15,208 bases of DNA from ZCTH02-B3 sp036563895 (lineage in GTDB: Bacteria > Bacillota > Bacilli > Paenibacillales > Paenibacillaceae), in the NCBI GenBank assembly GCA_036563895.1, contig DATCLN010000210.1, forward strand, positions 1-15,208. The letters are read 5' to 3'. Numbering within the stretch: position 1 is the first letter of the stretch; every line of letters starts with the position of its first letter. Below, piece after piece: positions 6,701 to 14,841 of the stretch. A program made the translations under genes and the position numbers. The notes under the pieces were generated by a model. That model worked only from the letters and a program-made list of their open reading frames with translations, was not told the DNA's origin and searched no databases.

Positions 6701-7729
6701 ATGGCATCCCAATCTCCGGCGTCCCCCCCGATTCCGAAAGCGGGCTCAGGCGCCATGGAAGCCGAAGCCGCGCCCGCGAAAAAGAAAACGGCCTATCGGG
6801 TGCTGGTCCACTTCCGGAAATTCGGCGCCTTTTACATCATGATGACGCCCACCATCGTGTTTTTGATCGTCAACAACTACATCCCGATGATCGGTTCGCT
6901 CATCGCCTTCAAGAATATCAAGTTCGCCTATGGCGAGACGCTGATCCAAAGCTTCCTCAGGAGCGAATGGGTCGGGTTCAAAAACTTCGAGTTTCTGTTC
7001 CGGACCACCGACTCCTGGATCATCACGCGCAACACGGTGCTGTACAACGCGGTGTTCATCTTCCTCAACACGGTGATCGGCATCGCCTTCGCCATCATGT
7101 TCAACGCGATGCGCAACCGGCTGCTGGCGAAGTTTCACCAGACGATGATGTTCCTGCCGTTTTTCCTCTCCATGGTCATCGTGAGCTATCTGGTCTACGC
7201 GTTCTTGCAGCCGGAACTGGGCCTGCTCAACCGGGTCATCCTGCCGTTCTTCGGGTTGGACAACACGATCGACTGGTACTCGGACCCGACCTGGTGGCCC
7301 GTCATCCTGCCGATCGTCAATACGTGGAAAAACATCGGCTACTACGCTGTCATCTACCTGGCGGCGATCATCGCCATCGACAAGGAATACTACGAGGCGG
7401 CCATGATCGACGGCGCCTCCCGGTGGCGGCAGATCCGGATGATCACGATTCCGCTCATCCGTCCCGTGATCATCGTCATGGTGATGCTGCAGGTTGGCAG
7501 AATCTTTTACTCCGATTTCGGGCTGTTCTTCCAGGTGACCCGGAACTCCGGGGCGCTCTACGATACGACGCTGGTCATCGACACCTATGTGTACCAAAGC
7601 TTCATCGGCGCCGGCGACATCGGCATGTCGTCCGCCGCGGGCCTCTACCAGGCCGCCGTCGGATTCGTGCTGGTGGTGCTCGCCAACCTGGTCATCCGCC
7701 GGATCAGCAGGGACGACGCCCTGTTCTGA
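6701..7729 (+). CDS. LplB-type carbohydrate ABC transporter permease (CUT1)
   Basis: A 342-residue inner membrane permease with six predicted helices at about 42-68, 110-137, 147-170, 202-226, 253-272 and 312-333. The cytoplasmic EAA loop that docks the ATPase is YYEAAMIDGASRWRQIRMIT (230-249) followed by IPLIRP. The segment MMTPTIVFLIVNNYIPM is typical of LplB/YteP permeases, which import oligosaccharides in Paenibacillus and Bacillus. The N-terminal 30 residues are a soluble Pro/Ala/Lys-rich lead. ATG 6701 is preceded by GGAAAGGAA (6682-6690), spaced 10 bases, a modest ribosome site. A downstream ATG at 6755 lacks one. It is the first gene of a three-gene transporter unit. No ATPase gene is present, so a shared MsmX-type ATPase is expected. 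Confidence 0.93.
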   Translation: MASQSPASPPIPKAGSGAMEAEAAPAKKKTAYRVLVHFRKFGAFYIMMTPTIVFLIVNNYIPMIGSLIAFKNIKFAYGETLIQSFLRSEWVGFKNFEFLFRTTDSWIITRNTVLYNAVFIFLNTVIGIAFAIMFNAMRNRLLAKFHQTMMFLPFFLSMVIVSYLVYAFLQPELGLLNRVILPFFGLDNTIDWYSDPTWWPVILPIVNTWKNIGYYAVIYLAAIIAIDKEYYEAAMIDGASRWRQIRMITIPLIRPVIIVMVMLQVGRIFYSDFGLFFQVTRNSGALYDTTLVIDTYVYQSFIGAGDIGMSSAAGLYQAAVGFVLVVLANLVIRRISRDDALF

Positions 7730-7820
7730 CGCAAGGCCGCCGGGCGGGAACAACGCGGGCCGGAGACCCGCGGTACGAACCCGAAGCCGAACGCCGGCGG
7801 ACAAGGACCGGAGCCATGCA

Positions 7821-7842
7821 CCGGACATCTACCGGACATCTA
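7821..7842 (+). repeat. 11-bp perfect tandem repeat before the second permease
   Basis: CCGGACATCTA occurs twice back to back (7821-7831 and 7832-7842), ending 1 base before the GGAGGGA ribosome site (7844-7850). It probably arose by slippage. It lies in the 130-base gap between the two permease genes, where no terminator was found. Confidence 0.8.
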
Positions 7843-7859
7843 CGGAGGGAACGAGATCC

Positions 7860-8816
7860 ATGCCCCAGCTGCAAGCGGCCGTCCGACGCCCCGTACGTCG
7901 CCGGACGGAAGTACCCGTGGTCAATCGCATATCCAACACCGCCAACACGGCCATCAACATCTTTTTCGCGTTCTATACCGTGCTGTGCGTGTTTCCGCTG
8001 ATCGTGGTGCTCATCGCCTCCTTCACCGACGAGAGAACCATTCTTGTAAACGGCTACAGCCTGATGCCCGAAGTCTGGAGCCTGGAAGCGTACCGGTTCC
8101 TGCTTCAGGACTGGTGGGCGGTGGCGGACTCGTACATCGTCTCCATCGTGGTCACCGTGGTCGGCACCATTGTCGGACTGGCCATGATGTCGATGTACGC
8201 GTATCCGATTTCCCGGCGGGATTTTCCCCTGCGCAACGTGTTCGCCTTCTTCCTGTTTTTCACGATCCTGTTCAACGGCGGACTGGTGCCCTTCTATCTC
8301 GTGTATACGCAGGGGCTGCACCTGCAGAACACGCTGGTCGTCCTCATCCTGCCGATGCTGGTCAACGGTTTTTTCGTGCTGCTGATGCGGACGTTTTTCG
8401 CCAACACGATCCCGAAGGAGCTGTTCGAATCGGCCAAAATCGACGGCGCCGGGGAGTGGCGGATCTACACGCGGATCGTGCTGCCCCTGTCGCTGCCGGC
8501 GCTGGCGACGGTCGGGCTGTTCACCACGCTGAACTACTGGAACGACTGGTTCCTCAGCCTCTTGTTCATCAACGACACGGACGCGCCGGTGACCATCCAG
8601 TTCCGCATGTACAAGACGATGCTGGACATCCAGTACCTGAGCGCGAACACTTCCGCCTATTCCGCCCTGCTCGCGGCCAATCCGAATTTCACGATTCCGG
8701 GCGAAACGGCGCGGATGGCGATGGCCGTCGTGGGGATCGGGCCGATCATTTTCGCGTACCCGTTCTTCCAGCGGTATTTCGTGCACGGCCTGACGGTCGG
8801 GGCGATCAAGGGCTGA
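7860..8816 (+). CDS. YtcP-type carbohydrate ABC transporter permease (CUT1)
   Basis: A 318-residue membrane permease that pairs with the one upstream. Helices are predicted at about 31-54, 90-116, 125-148, 155-178, 207-227 and 285-305. The EAA loop is ELFESAKIDGAGEWRIYTRI (187-206). Features of YtcP/AraQ-type partners are present: VLCVFPLIVVLIASFTD near the start, LFNGGLVPFYL, the LNYWNDW motif (224-230), and the C-terminal FFQRYFVHGLTVGAIKG. The first 22 residues are basic and soluble. ATG 7860 has GGAGGGA (7844-7850) 9 bases before it. It is co-transcribed with the first permease and the binding protein. The substrate cannot be read from sequence. Confidence 0.94.
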   Translation: MPQLQAAVRRPVRRRTEVPVVNRISNTANTAINIFFAFYTVLCVFPLIVVLIASFTDERTILVNGYSLMPEVWSLEAYRFLLQDWWAVADSYIVSIVVTVVGTIVGLAMMSMYAYPISRRDFPLRNVFAFFLFFTILFNGGLVPFYLVYTQGLHLQNTLVVLILPMLVNGFFVLLMRTFFANTIPKELFESAKIDGAGEWRIYTRIVLPLSLPALATVGLFTTLNYWNDWFLSLLFINDTDAPVTIQFRMYKTMLDIQYLSANTSAYSALLAANPNFTIPGETARMAMAVVGIGPIIFAYPFFQRYFVHGLTVGAIKG

Positions 8817-8868
8817 AAGGCGCAAAAACAAGGGTTGGACTCATGCTGGCTAAAGCCGGTTGAGTATA

Positions 8869-8891
8869 TTTCAACAATTTCAAAATTTCAA
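8869..8891 (+). repeat. Three TTTCAA repeats in the leader of the binding-protein gene
   Basis: TTTCAA occurs at 8869-8874, 8878-8883 and 8886-8891 in an unusually AT-rich stretch directly before the AAGGGAGG ribosome site (8897-8904). An unstructured leader like this could favour high translation of the binding protein, which is normally needed in excess over the permeases. No sigma-A promoter with correct spacing was found in the 97-base gap. Confidence 0.5.
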
Positions 8892-8913
8892 AAGGAAAGG
8901 GAGGCCTTATTGC

Positions 8914-10503
8914 ATGAGCAAGCGAGGTACTTCAAGAAAGTTTCTCCTGCTGCCGATGGCCGCGCTGCTGGCGATCGCCATGGCGCTGTCGGCCTGCGGC
9001 GGCAATCGGGGCGGAGAAGGGGGAACGTCGTCTCCGTCGGGATCGCCGTCTTCCCCCGCGCCGTCCGGGACGCCGGAGTCCGGTTCGGAAACGTCGAATC
9101 TTCCGCCGTACGAGCTGACGATCTATTTCCCGGGCACGCCGCCGAAGGACGAAAAGCTGGTCGAAGAAAAAATCAACGAGTATCTGGTGCCCAAAATCAA
9201 CGCGACCCTCGACATCCGGATGATCGACTGGGGTCAGTACGACAACAAAATGAACCTGTCTGTCTCCAGCCGCGAACCGATGGACATCATCTTCACCGCG
9301 TCCTGGAACGGACACGCCACCAACGTGGCCAAAGGGGCCTACCTGGCGCTCAACGACCCGAACGGCCCGCACGGCAACCTGCTTGAAAAGTACGGCCAGG
9401 ACATTCTGAAGGCCCACGATCCGGAATTCCTGAAAGGCGCCCAGATCAAGGGGCTGAACTACGGCGTTCCGGCGCTGAAGGAAACGGCCGAGCAGGGCGG
9501 CATCCTGTTCCGCAAGGACATCGCCGACGAGCTGGGCCTGACGGAGCGCATCTTCGCCGCGAAAACGCCGGGCGATCTCATTCCGATCCTGGAAGAAGTC
9601 AAGCAAAAGAGACCCGATCTCATCCCGCTCCACCTGAAGCAAGGGGAGACGTTCAACGCCCACTATTTCGGGAAGTACGACTACATGGGCGACAACGAAG
9701 TGGAAGGTTCCGTCCTGAAAGACGGCACCGAAGCGATCGTGAAGCCCTCCATTGAACATCCGCGGTACCTGGAAACGCTGCGGGTGACCCGCGAGATGTA
9801 CCTGAAGGGACTCATCAACAAGGACGCCGCCACGTCGCAGCTGTCGCCGCAGGACGCGCTGCGCAAGGGCAACGTGTTCATGATCGTGTCTCCGCTGAAG
9901 CCCGGCAAGGACGCGGAGATGGTCGCCGGCTCCACGCTGGAAGGCAAAGTGGTGCAGCACGGCATGACGACCATCACCACGTCGACCGGCGAGGCGACGG
10001 GCTCGATGCTGGCCATCTCCTCCACCTCGAGGGACCCGGCCCGGGCGATGATGTTCATCAACCTGCTGTTCAGCGACAAGTACCTGAACAACCTGATCAA
10101 CTTCGGCATCGAAGGTGTCCACTTCACGCGCAACGGAGACATCATCTCCCGCACCGAGCAAAGCGCGAACTACAGCATCGGCGCCACCTGGATGCTGGGC
10201 AACCAGTTCCTCAACTACATCTGGGACAGCGAAGCGCCGGACAAATGGGAGCAGTTCAAAAACTTCAACAAAGGCGCGCATTTCTCCCCGGCATTCGGGT
10301 TCACCTTCGACATCGAGCCCGTCAAGTCGCAGGTGTCCGTCCTAAAGAACATCTACAAGGAGTACGTGCCCGGTCTGGAAACCGGCACGCTCGACCTGGC
10401 CAAGGCGGACGAGTTCTTCGCCAAGCTGAAGGCGAACGGCCTGGACGAAGTGATCCAGGAAAAGCAACGGCAGCTCGACGAATTCCTCGCGTCGAAAAAG
10501 TAA
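8914..10503 (+). CDS. Extracellular solute-binding lipoprotein of the sugar ABC transporter (LipO/YtcQ type, DUF3502 C-terminus)
   Basis: A 529-residue exported lipoprotein. A basic start is followed by a hydrophobic helix (KFLLLPMAALLAIAMAL) and the lipobox LSAC, with lipid-modified Cys28. A Ser/Gly/Pro linker (29-63) spaces it from the membrane. The mature part starts YELTIYFPGTPP and has the FTASWNG region typical of large sugar-binding proteins. The end (about 460-529), with FTFDIEPVKSQ, YVPGLETGTLDLAKADEFF and IQEKQRQLDEFLASKK, matches DUF3502. It should capture an oligosaccharide outside the cell and deliver it to the two permeases. ATG 8914 is 9 bases after AAGGGAGG. It is the last gene before a strong terminator. 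The sugar is unknown; the DUF1861 gene in the window hints at mannosides but is not linked. Confidence 0.93.
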   Translation: MSKRGTSRKFLLLPMAALLAIAMALSACGGNRGGEGGTSSPSGSPSSPAPSGTPESGSETSNLPPYELTIYFPGTPPKDEKLVEEKINEYLVPKINATLDIRMIDWGQYDNKMNLSVSSREPMDIIFTASWNGHATNVAKGAYLALNDPNGPHGNLLEKYGQDILKAHDPEFLKGAQIKGLNYGVPALKETAEQGGILFRKDIADELGLTERIFAAKTPGDLIPILEEVKQKRPDLIPLHLKQGETFNAHYFGKYDYMGDNEVEGSVLKDGTEAIVKPSIEHPRYLETLRVTREMYLKGLINKDAATSQLSPQDALRKGNVFMIVSPLKPGKDAEMVAGSTLEGKVVQHGMTTITTSTGEATGSMLAISSTSRDPARAMMFINLLFSDKYLNNLINFGIEGVHFTRNGDIISRTEQSANYSIGATWMLGNQFLNYIWDSEAPDKWEQFKNFNKGAHFSPAFGFTFDIEPVKSQVSVLKNIYKEYVPGLETGTLDLAKADEFFAKLKANGLDEVIQEKQRQLDEFLASKK

Positions 10504-10525
10504 GCCGGGAAGCGGGAATCCGCAG

Positions 10526-10567
10526 CCGCCGCAACGCCCGTGCGGGCTTGCGGCGGTTTGCTGTTTT
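10526..10567 (+). terminator. Rho-independent terminator of the sugar transporter operon
   Basis: CCGCCGCAA (10526-10534) pairs with TTGCGGCGG (10548-10556), with an inner GCCC/GGGC stem around GTGC and one unpaired C. A T-rich tail TTTGCTGTTTT follows. It begins 22 bases after the stop codon. Confidence 0.87.
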
Positions 10568-10645
10568 GGGCGGAGGCGCAAATGTGTATTTCATGAGAAA
10601 ATAAAAATGTACTTTTGAAATTGAAGGAAGCGGAGGGCGGATTCC

Positions 10646-11134
10646 ATGCTGGTCCGGTCATTCGATCCCGTCGTCGATGCGCGCACCAGGGTGCTGATCC
10701 TGGGCACGGCGCCAAGTCAGACTTCATTGGAAAAACGGCAATATTACGCGAATCCCCGCAACCAGTTCTGGAGAATTGTCTATGCCTTGTTCGGCAAGAC
10801 GCCGGATGCGGACTATGCGCAAAGGCTGGCATTCCTTTTGGACAAGGGGATCGGGCTTTGGGACGTGCTGGAGAGTTGCTGGCGGGAAGGGAGCAGCGAC
10901 GCCAAAATCAAAAATCCGGTGCCCAATGATTTTGAGCGTTTTTTCGACAGACATCCGGCCATTGAACGGGTGTATTTCAACGGAAGCAGGGCGGAGGAGT
11001 TTTTTCGGCGGCTGGTGCACGGCAGGACGGGGCTCCGGGAAGGCCTCGCGTTCAACAGGCTGGTTTCGACCAGTTCGGCCAAAGCGGTGCCGTTTGAAGC
11101 GAAACTGGCCGAGTGGAGAAGCATAGTGATCTAA
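10646..11134 (+). CDS. DNA-deoxyinosine (hypoxanthine) glycosylase, uracil-DNA glycosylase superfamily family 6
   Basis: A 162-residue protein, normal length for the HDG family. The active-site block is LILGTAPSQTS, then LEKRQYYANPRNQFW (28-42). A conserved Asn here (Asn36 or Asn39) is the likely catalytic residue. GIGLWDVL (68-75), DAKIKNPVPNDF (85-96), VYFNGSRA (109-116) and the final LVSTSSAKA (139-147) follow the family pattern. The last block reads LPSTSPA in most members, so Pro to Val and Pro to Ser changes are slightly unusual. The enzyme removes deaminated adenine (hypoxanthine) from DNA as a first step of base-excision repair in the cytoplasm. ATG 10646 has GGAGGG (10632-10637) 8 bases before it. 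It is a single gene after a terminator. Its last 83 bases overlap the opposite-strand Uma2 reading frame. Confidence 0.88.
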   Translation: MLVRSFDPVVDARTRVLILGTAPSQTSLEKRQYYANPRNQFWRIVYALFGKTPDADYAQRLAFLLDKGIGLWDVLESCWREGSSDAKIKNPVPNDFERFFDRHPAIERVYFNGSRAEEFFRRLVHGRTGLREGLAFNRLVSTSSAKAVPFEAKLAEWRSIVI

Positions 11135-11966
11135 ACAGCCGCCCTACATCGGCCGGCAATCCGGGAAAGAGGAACGACGACGCCTTCTCGCCGGTTCTGA
11201 ACGTCGCCTGGTTCGCAATGTCCTCGTTTTGGAAGAAATAGACGGTGACTTCCCTGGTCAGCGGATTGACGATCCAGTACTCCTGAACCCCGCAGGTGAG
11301 ATACAGATTGAGCTTGCAAATGAGGTCCTTGCGCCGGGTGCTCTCCGACAGGATTTCCACGACGAGGGAAGGGACACCGGTGTAGGAATCTTCTTCATTC
11401 AGATGCTGTTCCAGATCGCATATGACCATGAGATCGGGCTGGACGACGTGGATGCTGCCATCCGCCTTGCGGCGAAGTTCGATCTCGTAGGGGGCCATAA
11501 ACGGCCGGCAAGACTTGCCCGCAAACCAGCTGTAAAATTGGACGGAAAGTTCCATCAACGCATACTGATGCGCCGTCTTGGGCGAAGACAGCATAAAGAT
11601 CTGTCCGTCGATATATTCGTAGCGTTCCTCGGAGTCCCGGTACAGGGCGCGAAACTCCTCGTAGGTGGCCATCCCCAGGCTGTCCGGGTATTTTTCCGCC
11701 TTTTCCATGATGATCTCCGCGGAGGAGAACCGCTCCCCGTACGCCGTCTTTTCCGGGAAGCCCACCAGCTTCGCCACCGGCGTCCCGTTCCGCGTGATGA
11801 TGATCTCTTCCCGCGCCGCGAGCGGGATTGCATAACGGACATGGAGTCCGTTAGACGGCAAAAAAAAGGCCGTGCCGAAAACGTAACGGACATATAGTCC
11901 GTTGGAACGGGTCCGGGGCGTCGGGAAAACGGTTTCCCGGAGTCGAACCGTTCGCTGACGGACCAT
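11052..11966 (-). CDS. Phd-Uma2 fusion: antitoxin fragment joined to a Uma2-type PD-(D/E)XK nuclease; 5' part probably damaged
   Basis: The 304-residue frame has three parts. Residues 1-45 are encoded by palindromic repeats (SNGLYVRY, SNGLHVRY) and are not a known domain. Residues 47-69 (IPLAAREEIIITRNGTPVAK) match the C-terminal part of a Phd/YefM antitoxin, whose first 15 or so residues are missing. From about residue 99 (MATYEEFRALY, ERYEYIDGQIFML) it is a Uma2 (DUF820) nuclease, with VVQPDLMVI, LVVEILSESTRRKDL and KLNLYLTCGVQEYWIVNP supplying the PD, E and K catalytic positions. Uma2 proteins are restriction-nuclease-like and of uncertain role. ATG 11966 lies inside a repeat without a ribosome site. 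ATG 11708, with GGAG 8 bases upstream, would give a 218-residue Uma2 protein without the Phd part and may be the start used. The last 27 residues run past the usual Uma2 end into antisense of the glycosylase gene. Confidence 0.65.
   Translation of the reverse strand: MVRQRTVRLRETVFPTPRTRSNGLYVRYVFGTAFFLPSNGLHVRYAIPLAAREEIIITRNGTPVAKLVGFPEKTAYGERFSSAEIIMEKAEKYPDSLGMATYEEFRALYRDSEERYEYIDGQIFMLSSPKTAHQYALMELSVQFYSWFAGKSCRPFMAPYEIELRRKADGSIHVVQPDLMVICDLEQHLNEEDSYTGVPSLVVEILSESTRRKDLICKLNLYLTCGVQEYWIVNPLTREVTVYFFQNEDIANQATFRTGEKASSFLFPGLPADVGRLFRSLCFSTRPVSLQTAPLWPNWSKPAC
11833..11853 (+). repeat. Palindromic repeat, copy 1
   Basis: TAACGGAC-ATGGA-GTCCGTTA, with perfect 8-bp arms and a 5-base centre. 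It lies exactly where the Phd-like similarity of the minus-strand gene stops. Confidence 0.92.
11884..11904 (+). repeat. Palindromic repeat, copy 2
   Basis: TAACGGAC-ATATA-GTCCGTTG, one outer mismatch. It begins 51 bp after the start of copy 1. Confidence 0.92.
11905..11953. repeat. Central hairpin between the repeat pairs
   Basis: CGGGAAA (11922-11928) and TTTCCCG (11933-11939) pair around ACGG. An outer GAACGG (11905-11910) with CCGTTC (11948-11953) extends the symmetry. The centre is near 11930, the same centre about which copies 1-4 are arranged. Confidence 0.7.
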
Positions 11967-11976
11967 ATGTCCGTTA
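11956..11976 (-). repeat. Palindromic repeat, copy 3 (inverted)
   Basis: On the plus strand TGACGGAC-CATAT-GTCCGTTA. Read on the minus strand the centre is ATATG, like copy 2, so it is the inverted partner. The ATG at 11966 of the Phd-Uma2 frame lies inside it. Confidence 0.9.
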
Positions 11977-12006
11977 GGCTTTCGTGATATCGACGTCGGC
12001 CGCTTG

Positions 12007-12027
12007 TAACGGACTATATGTCCGTTA
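12007..12027 (-). repeat. Palindromic repeat, copy 4 (inverted)
   Basis: TAACGGAC-TATAT-GTCCGTTA, with perfect arms. On the minus strand the centre is ATATA. It begins 51 bp after copy 3. Confidence 0.92.
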
Positions 12028-12039
12028 CGATTTTCACGG

Positions 12040-12077
12040 GGCTGCTTCGGCGCAGCCTGCGGACCGGCCGTCCGCGG
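12040..12077. terminator. Two GC hairpins after the livGF stop; possible weak terminator and degenerate fifth repeat
   Basis: GGCTGC-ttcggc-GCAGCC (12040-12057) and GCGGAC-cggcc-GTCCGC (12059-12075) are perfect 6-bp stems lying 12-49 bases beyond the end of the minus-strand ABC gene. Neither is followed by a T-run on the minus strand, so intrinsic termination is doubtful. The second has the CGGAC-N5-GTCCG core of the palindromic repeats, with its centre at 12067, 50 bp from that of copy 4, and could be a decayed fifth copy. Confidence 0.4.
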
Positions 12078-12088
12078 GGCGCATGGCG

Positions 12089-13836
<1,748 letters not shown>

Positions 13837-13840
<4 letters not shown>

Positions 13841-14841
13841 TTGGCCTCAGCCCCCGATTGTTTCCCGGCGATCTTGCGGGCGGACCGTCCTTCGGTCAGC
13901 AGCCGGTAGAGCGCCAAGACGGCTCCCCACAGGCCGCCGGGGAAAAACCGGATGACGGCGATCAGGATGACGCCCATGATGATGAGGTGGATCGTCGGAT
14001 AGTGAATGAGCAGTTCGCCCAGCAGTCCGACAATGAACGCGCCGAGAATGGGTCCCGTGAGCGTGCCCATTCCGCCGACGATGACGATGACGAGCGCCGT
14101 CAGGGTCCAGTTGATGGAGAATATCGAATAGGGCTCGATCGTGCCCGAATATTCCGCGTGAATACCGCCGGCAAGCCCGGTGATCAGCGCGCTGATCAGA
14201 AACGCCTTCAGTTTCGTCCGGTAGATGTTGACCCCGCTGTTGCGGGCGGAACGCTCGTTGTCCCGGATGGCCCGAAGGCCCATGCCGAGCTTGCTGCGCA
14301 GGATGACGACCATGATGATGATGGACGCGGCCGCAAGGACGAACGCGATGTAGTATATGGTGGTGTAGGGAAGCGCCGTTTCCAGGGGCAGATTGACGCC
14401 CTGGGCGCCGCCGGTTTTTTCCCAGTTGATCATCCAGATCCGGAGCGCCTCGGCCAGCACCATCGTCCCGATGGTGAAATAGATGCCGCGCAGGCGGAAA
14501 ATCGGCTTGGAGACGATGAGGGCAAAAAGCACGCTGGCCGCCGCGCCGAGGATCAGGGCCGCGAAAAACGGCCATTTCAGCCAAATCATCACCAGCGCGG
14601 TGGTATAGGCGCCGATCCCGAAGAAGGCCGCCTGCCCCAGCGAAATGAGTCCCGTGTATCCGGCGAGCAGGTTCCAGGCCTGCGCCAGCGCGACGTTGAT
14701 GAACAGGAGATAGAAGAAAAGTTCCGCGTAAGAGTCGCCAACAACCGGAATCAGAAGCAAAATCGCCGCCAGAACCAGCAGGCCCGCCAGTTTTCCGAAT
14801 GCCGTCTTGTCCGGTTTGAGCTGCCGCAAATTCTTAGCCAT
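13837..14841 (-). CDS. livM: Branched-chain amino-acid ABC transporter permease LivM
   Basis: A 334-residue membrane permease with about eight or nine hydrophobic helices. LivM features are clear: LFFYLLFINVALAQAWNLLA, then GYTGLISLGQAAFFGIGAYT, a middle RAIRDNERSARNSGVN loop that docks the ATPase, VIVGGMGTLTGPILGAF, and the C-terminal IRFFPGGLWGAV. It forms the channel with LivH. ATG 14841 is chosen because GGGAGG lies just upstream (4-base gap). An in-frame TTG four codons earlier would leave no room for it. The start overlaps the livH stop by 8 bases and the end overlaps livGF by 4, so the three genes are tightly coupled. The substrate may be branched-chain amino acids, or an amide or urea as in related systems. 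Confidence 0.95.

Noticed and set aside
6628..8001. A plus-strand frame starting ATG 6628 that overlaps the first permease
   Set aside because: The ATG overlaps the candidate -10 box, the product is His/Arg-rich with no membrane helices, and the permease frame in another phase is unmistakable.
8835..8870. Separate promoter (TTGGAC with TATATT) for the binding-protein gene
   Set aside because: The two boxes are 24 bases apart, too far for a sigma-A promoter.
11833..12027. CRISPR array
   Set aside because: The units are 21-bp palindromes with inverted orientation and unequal spacing, only four copies, and no cas gene nearby.
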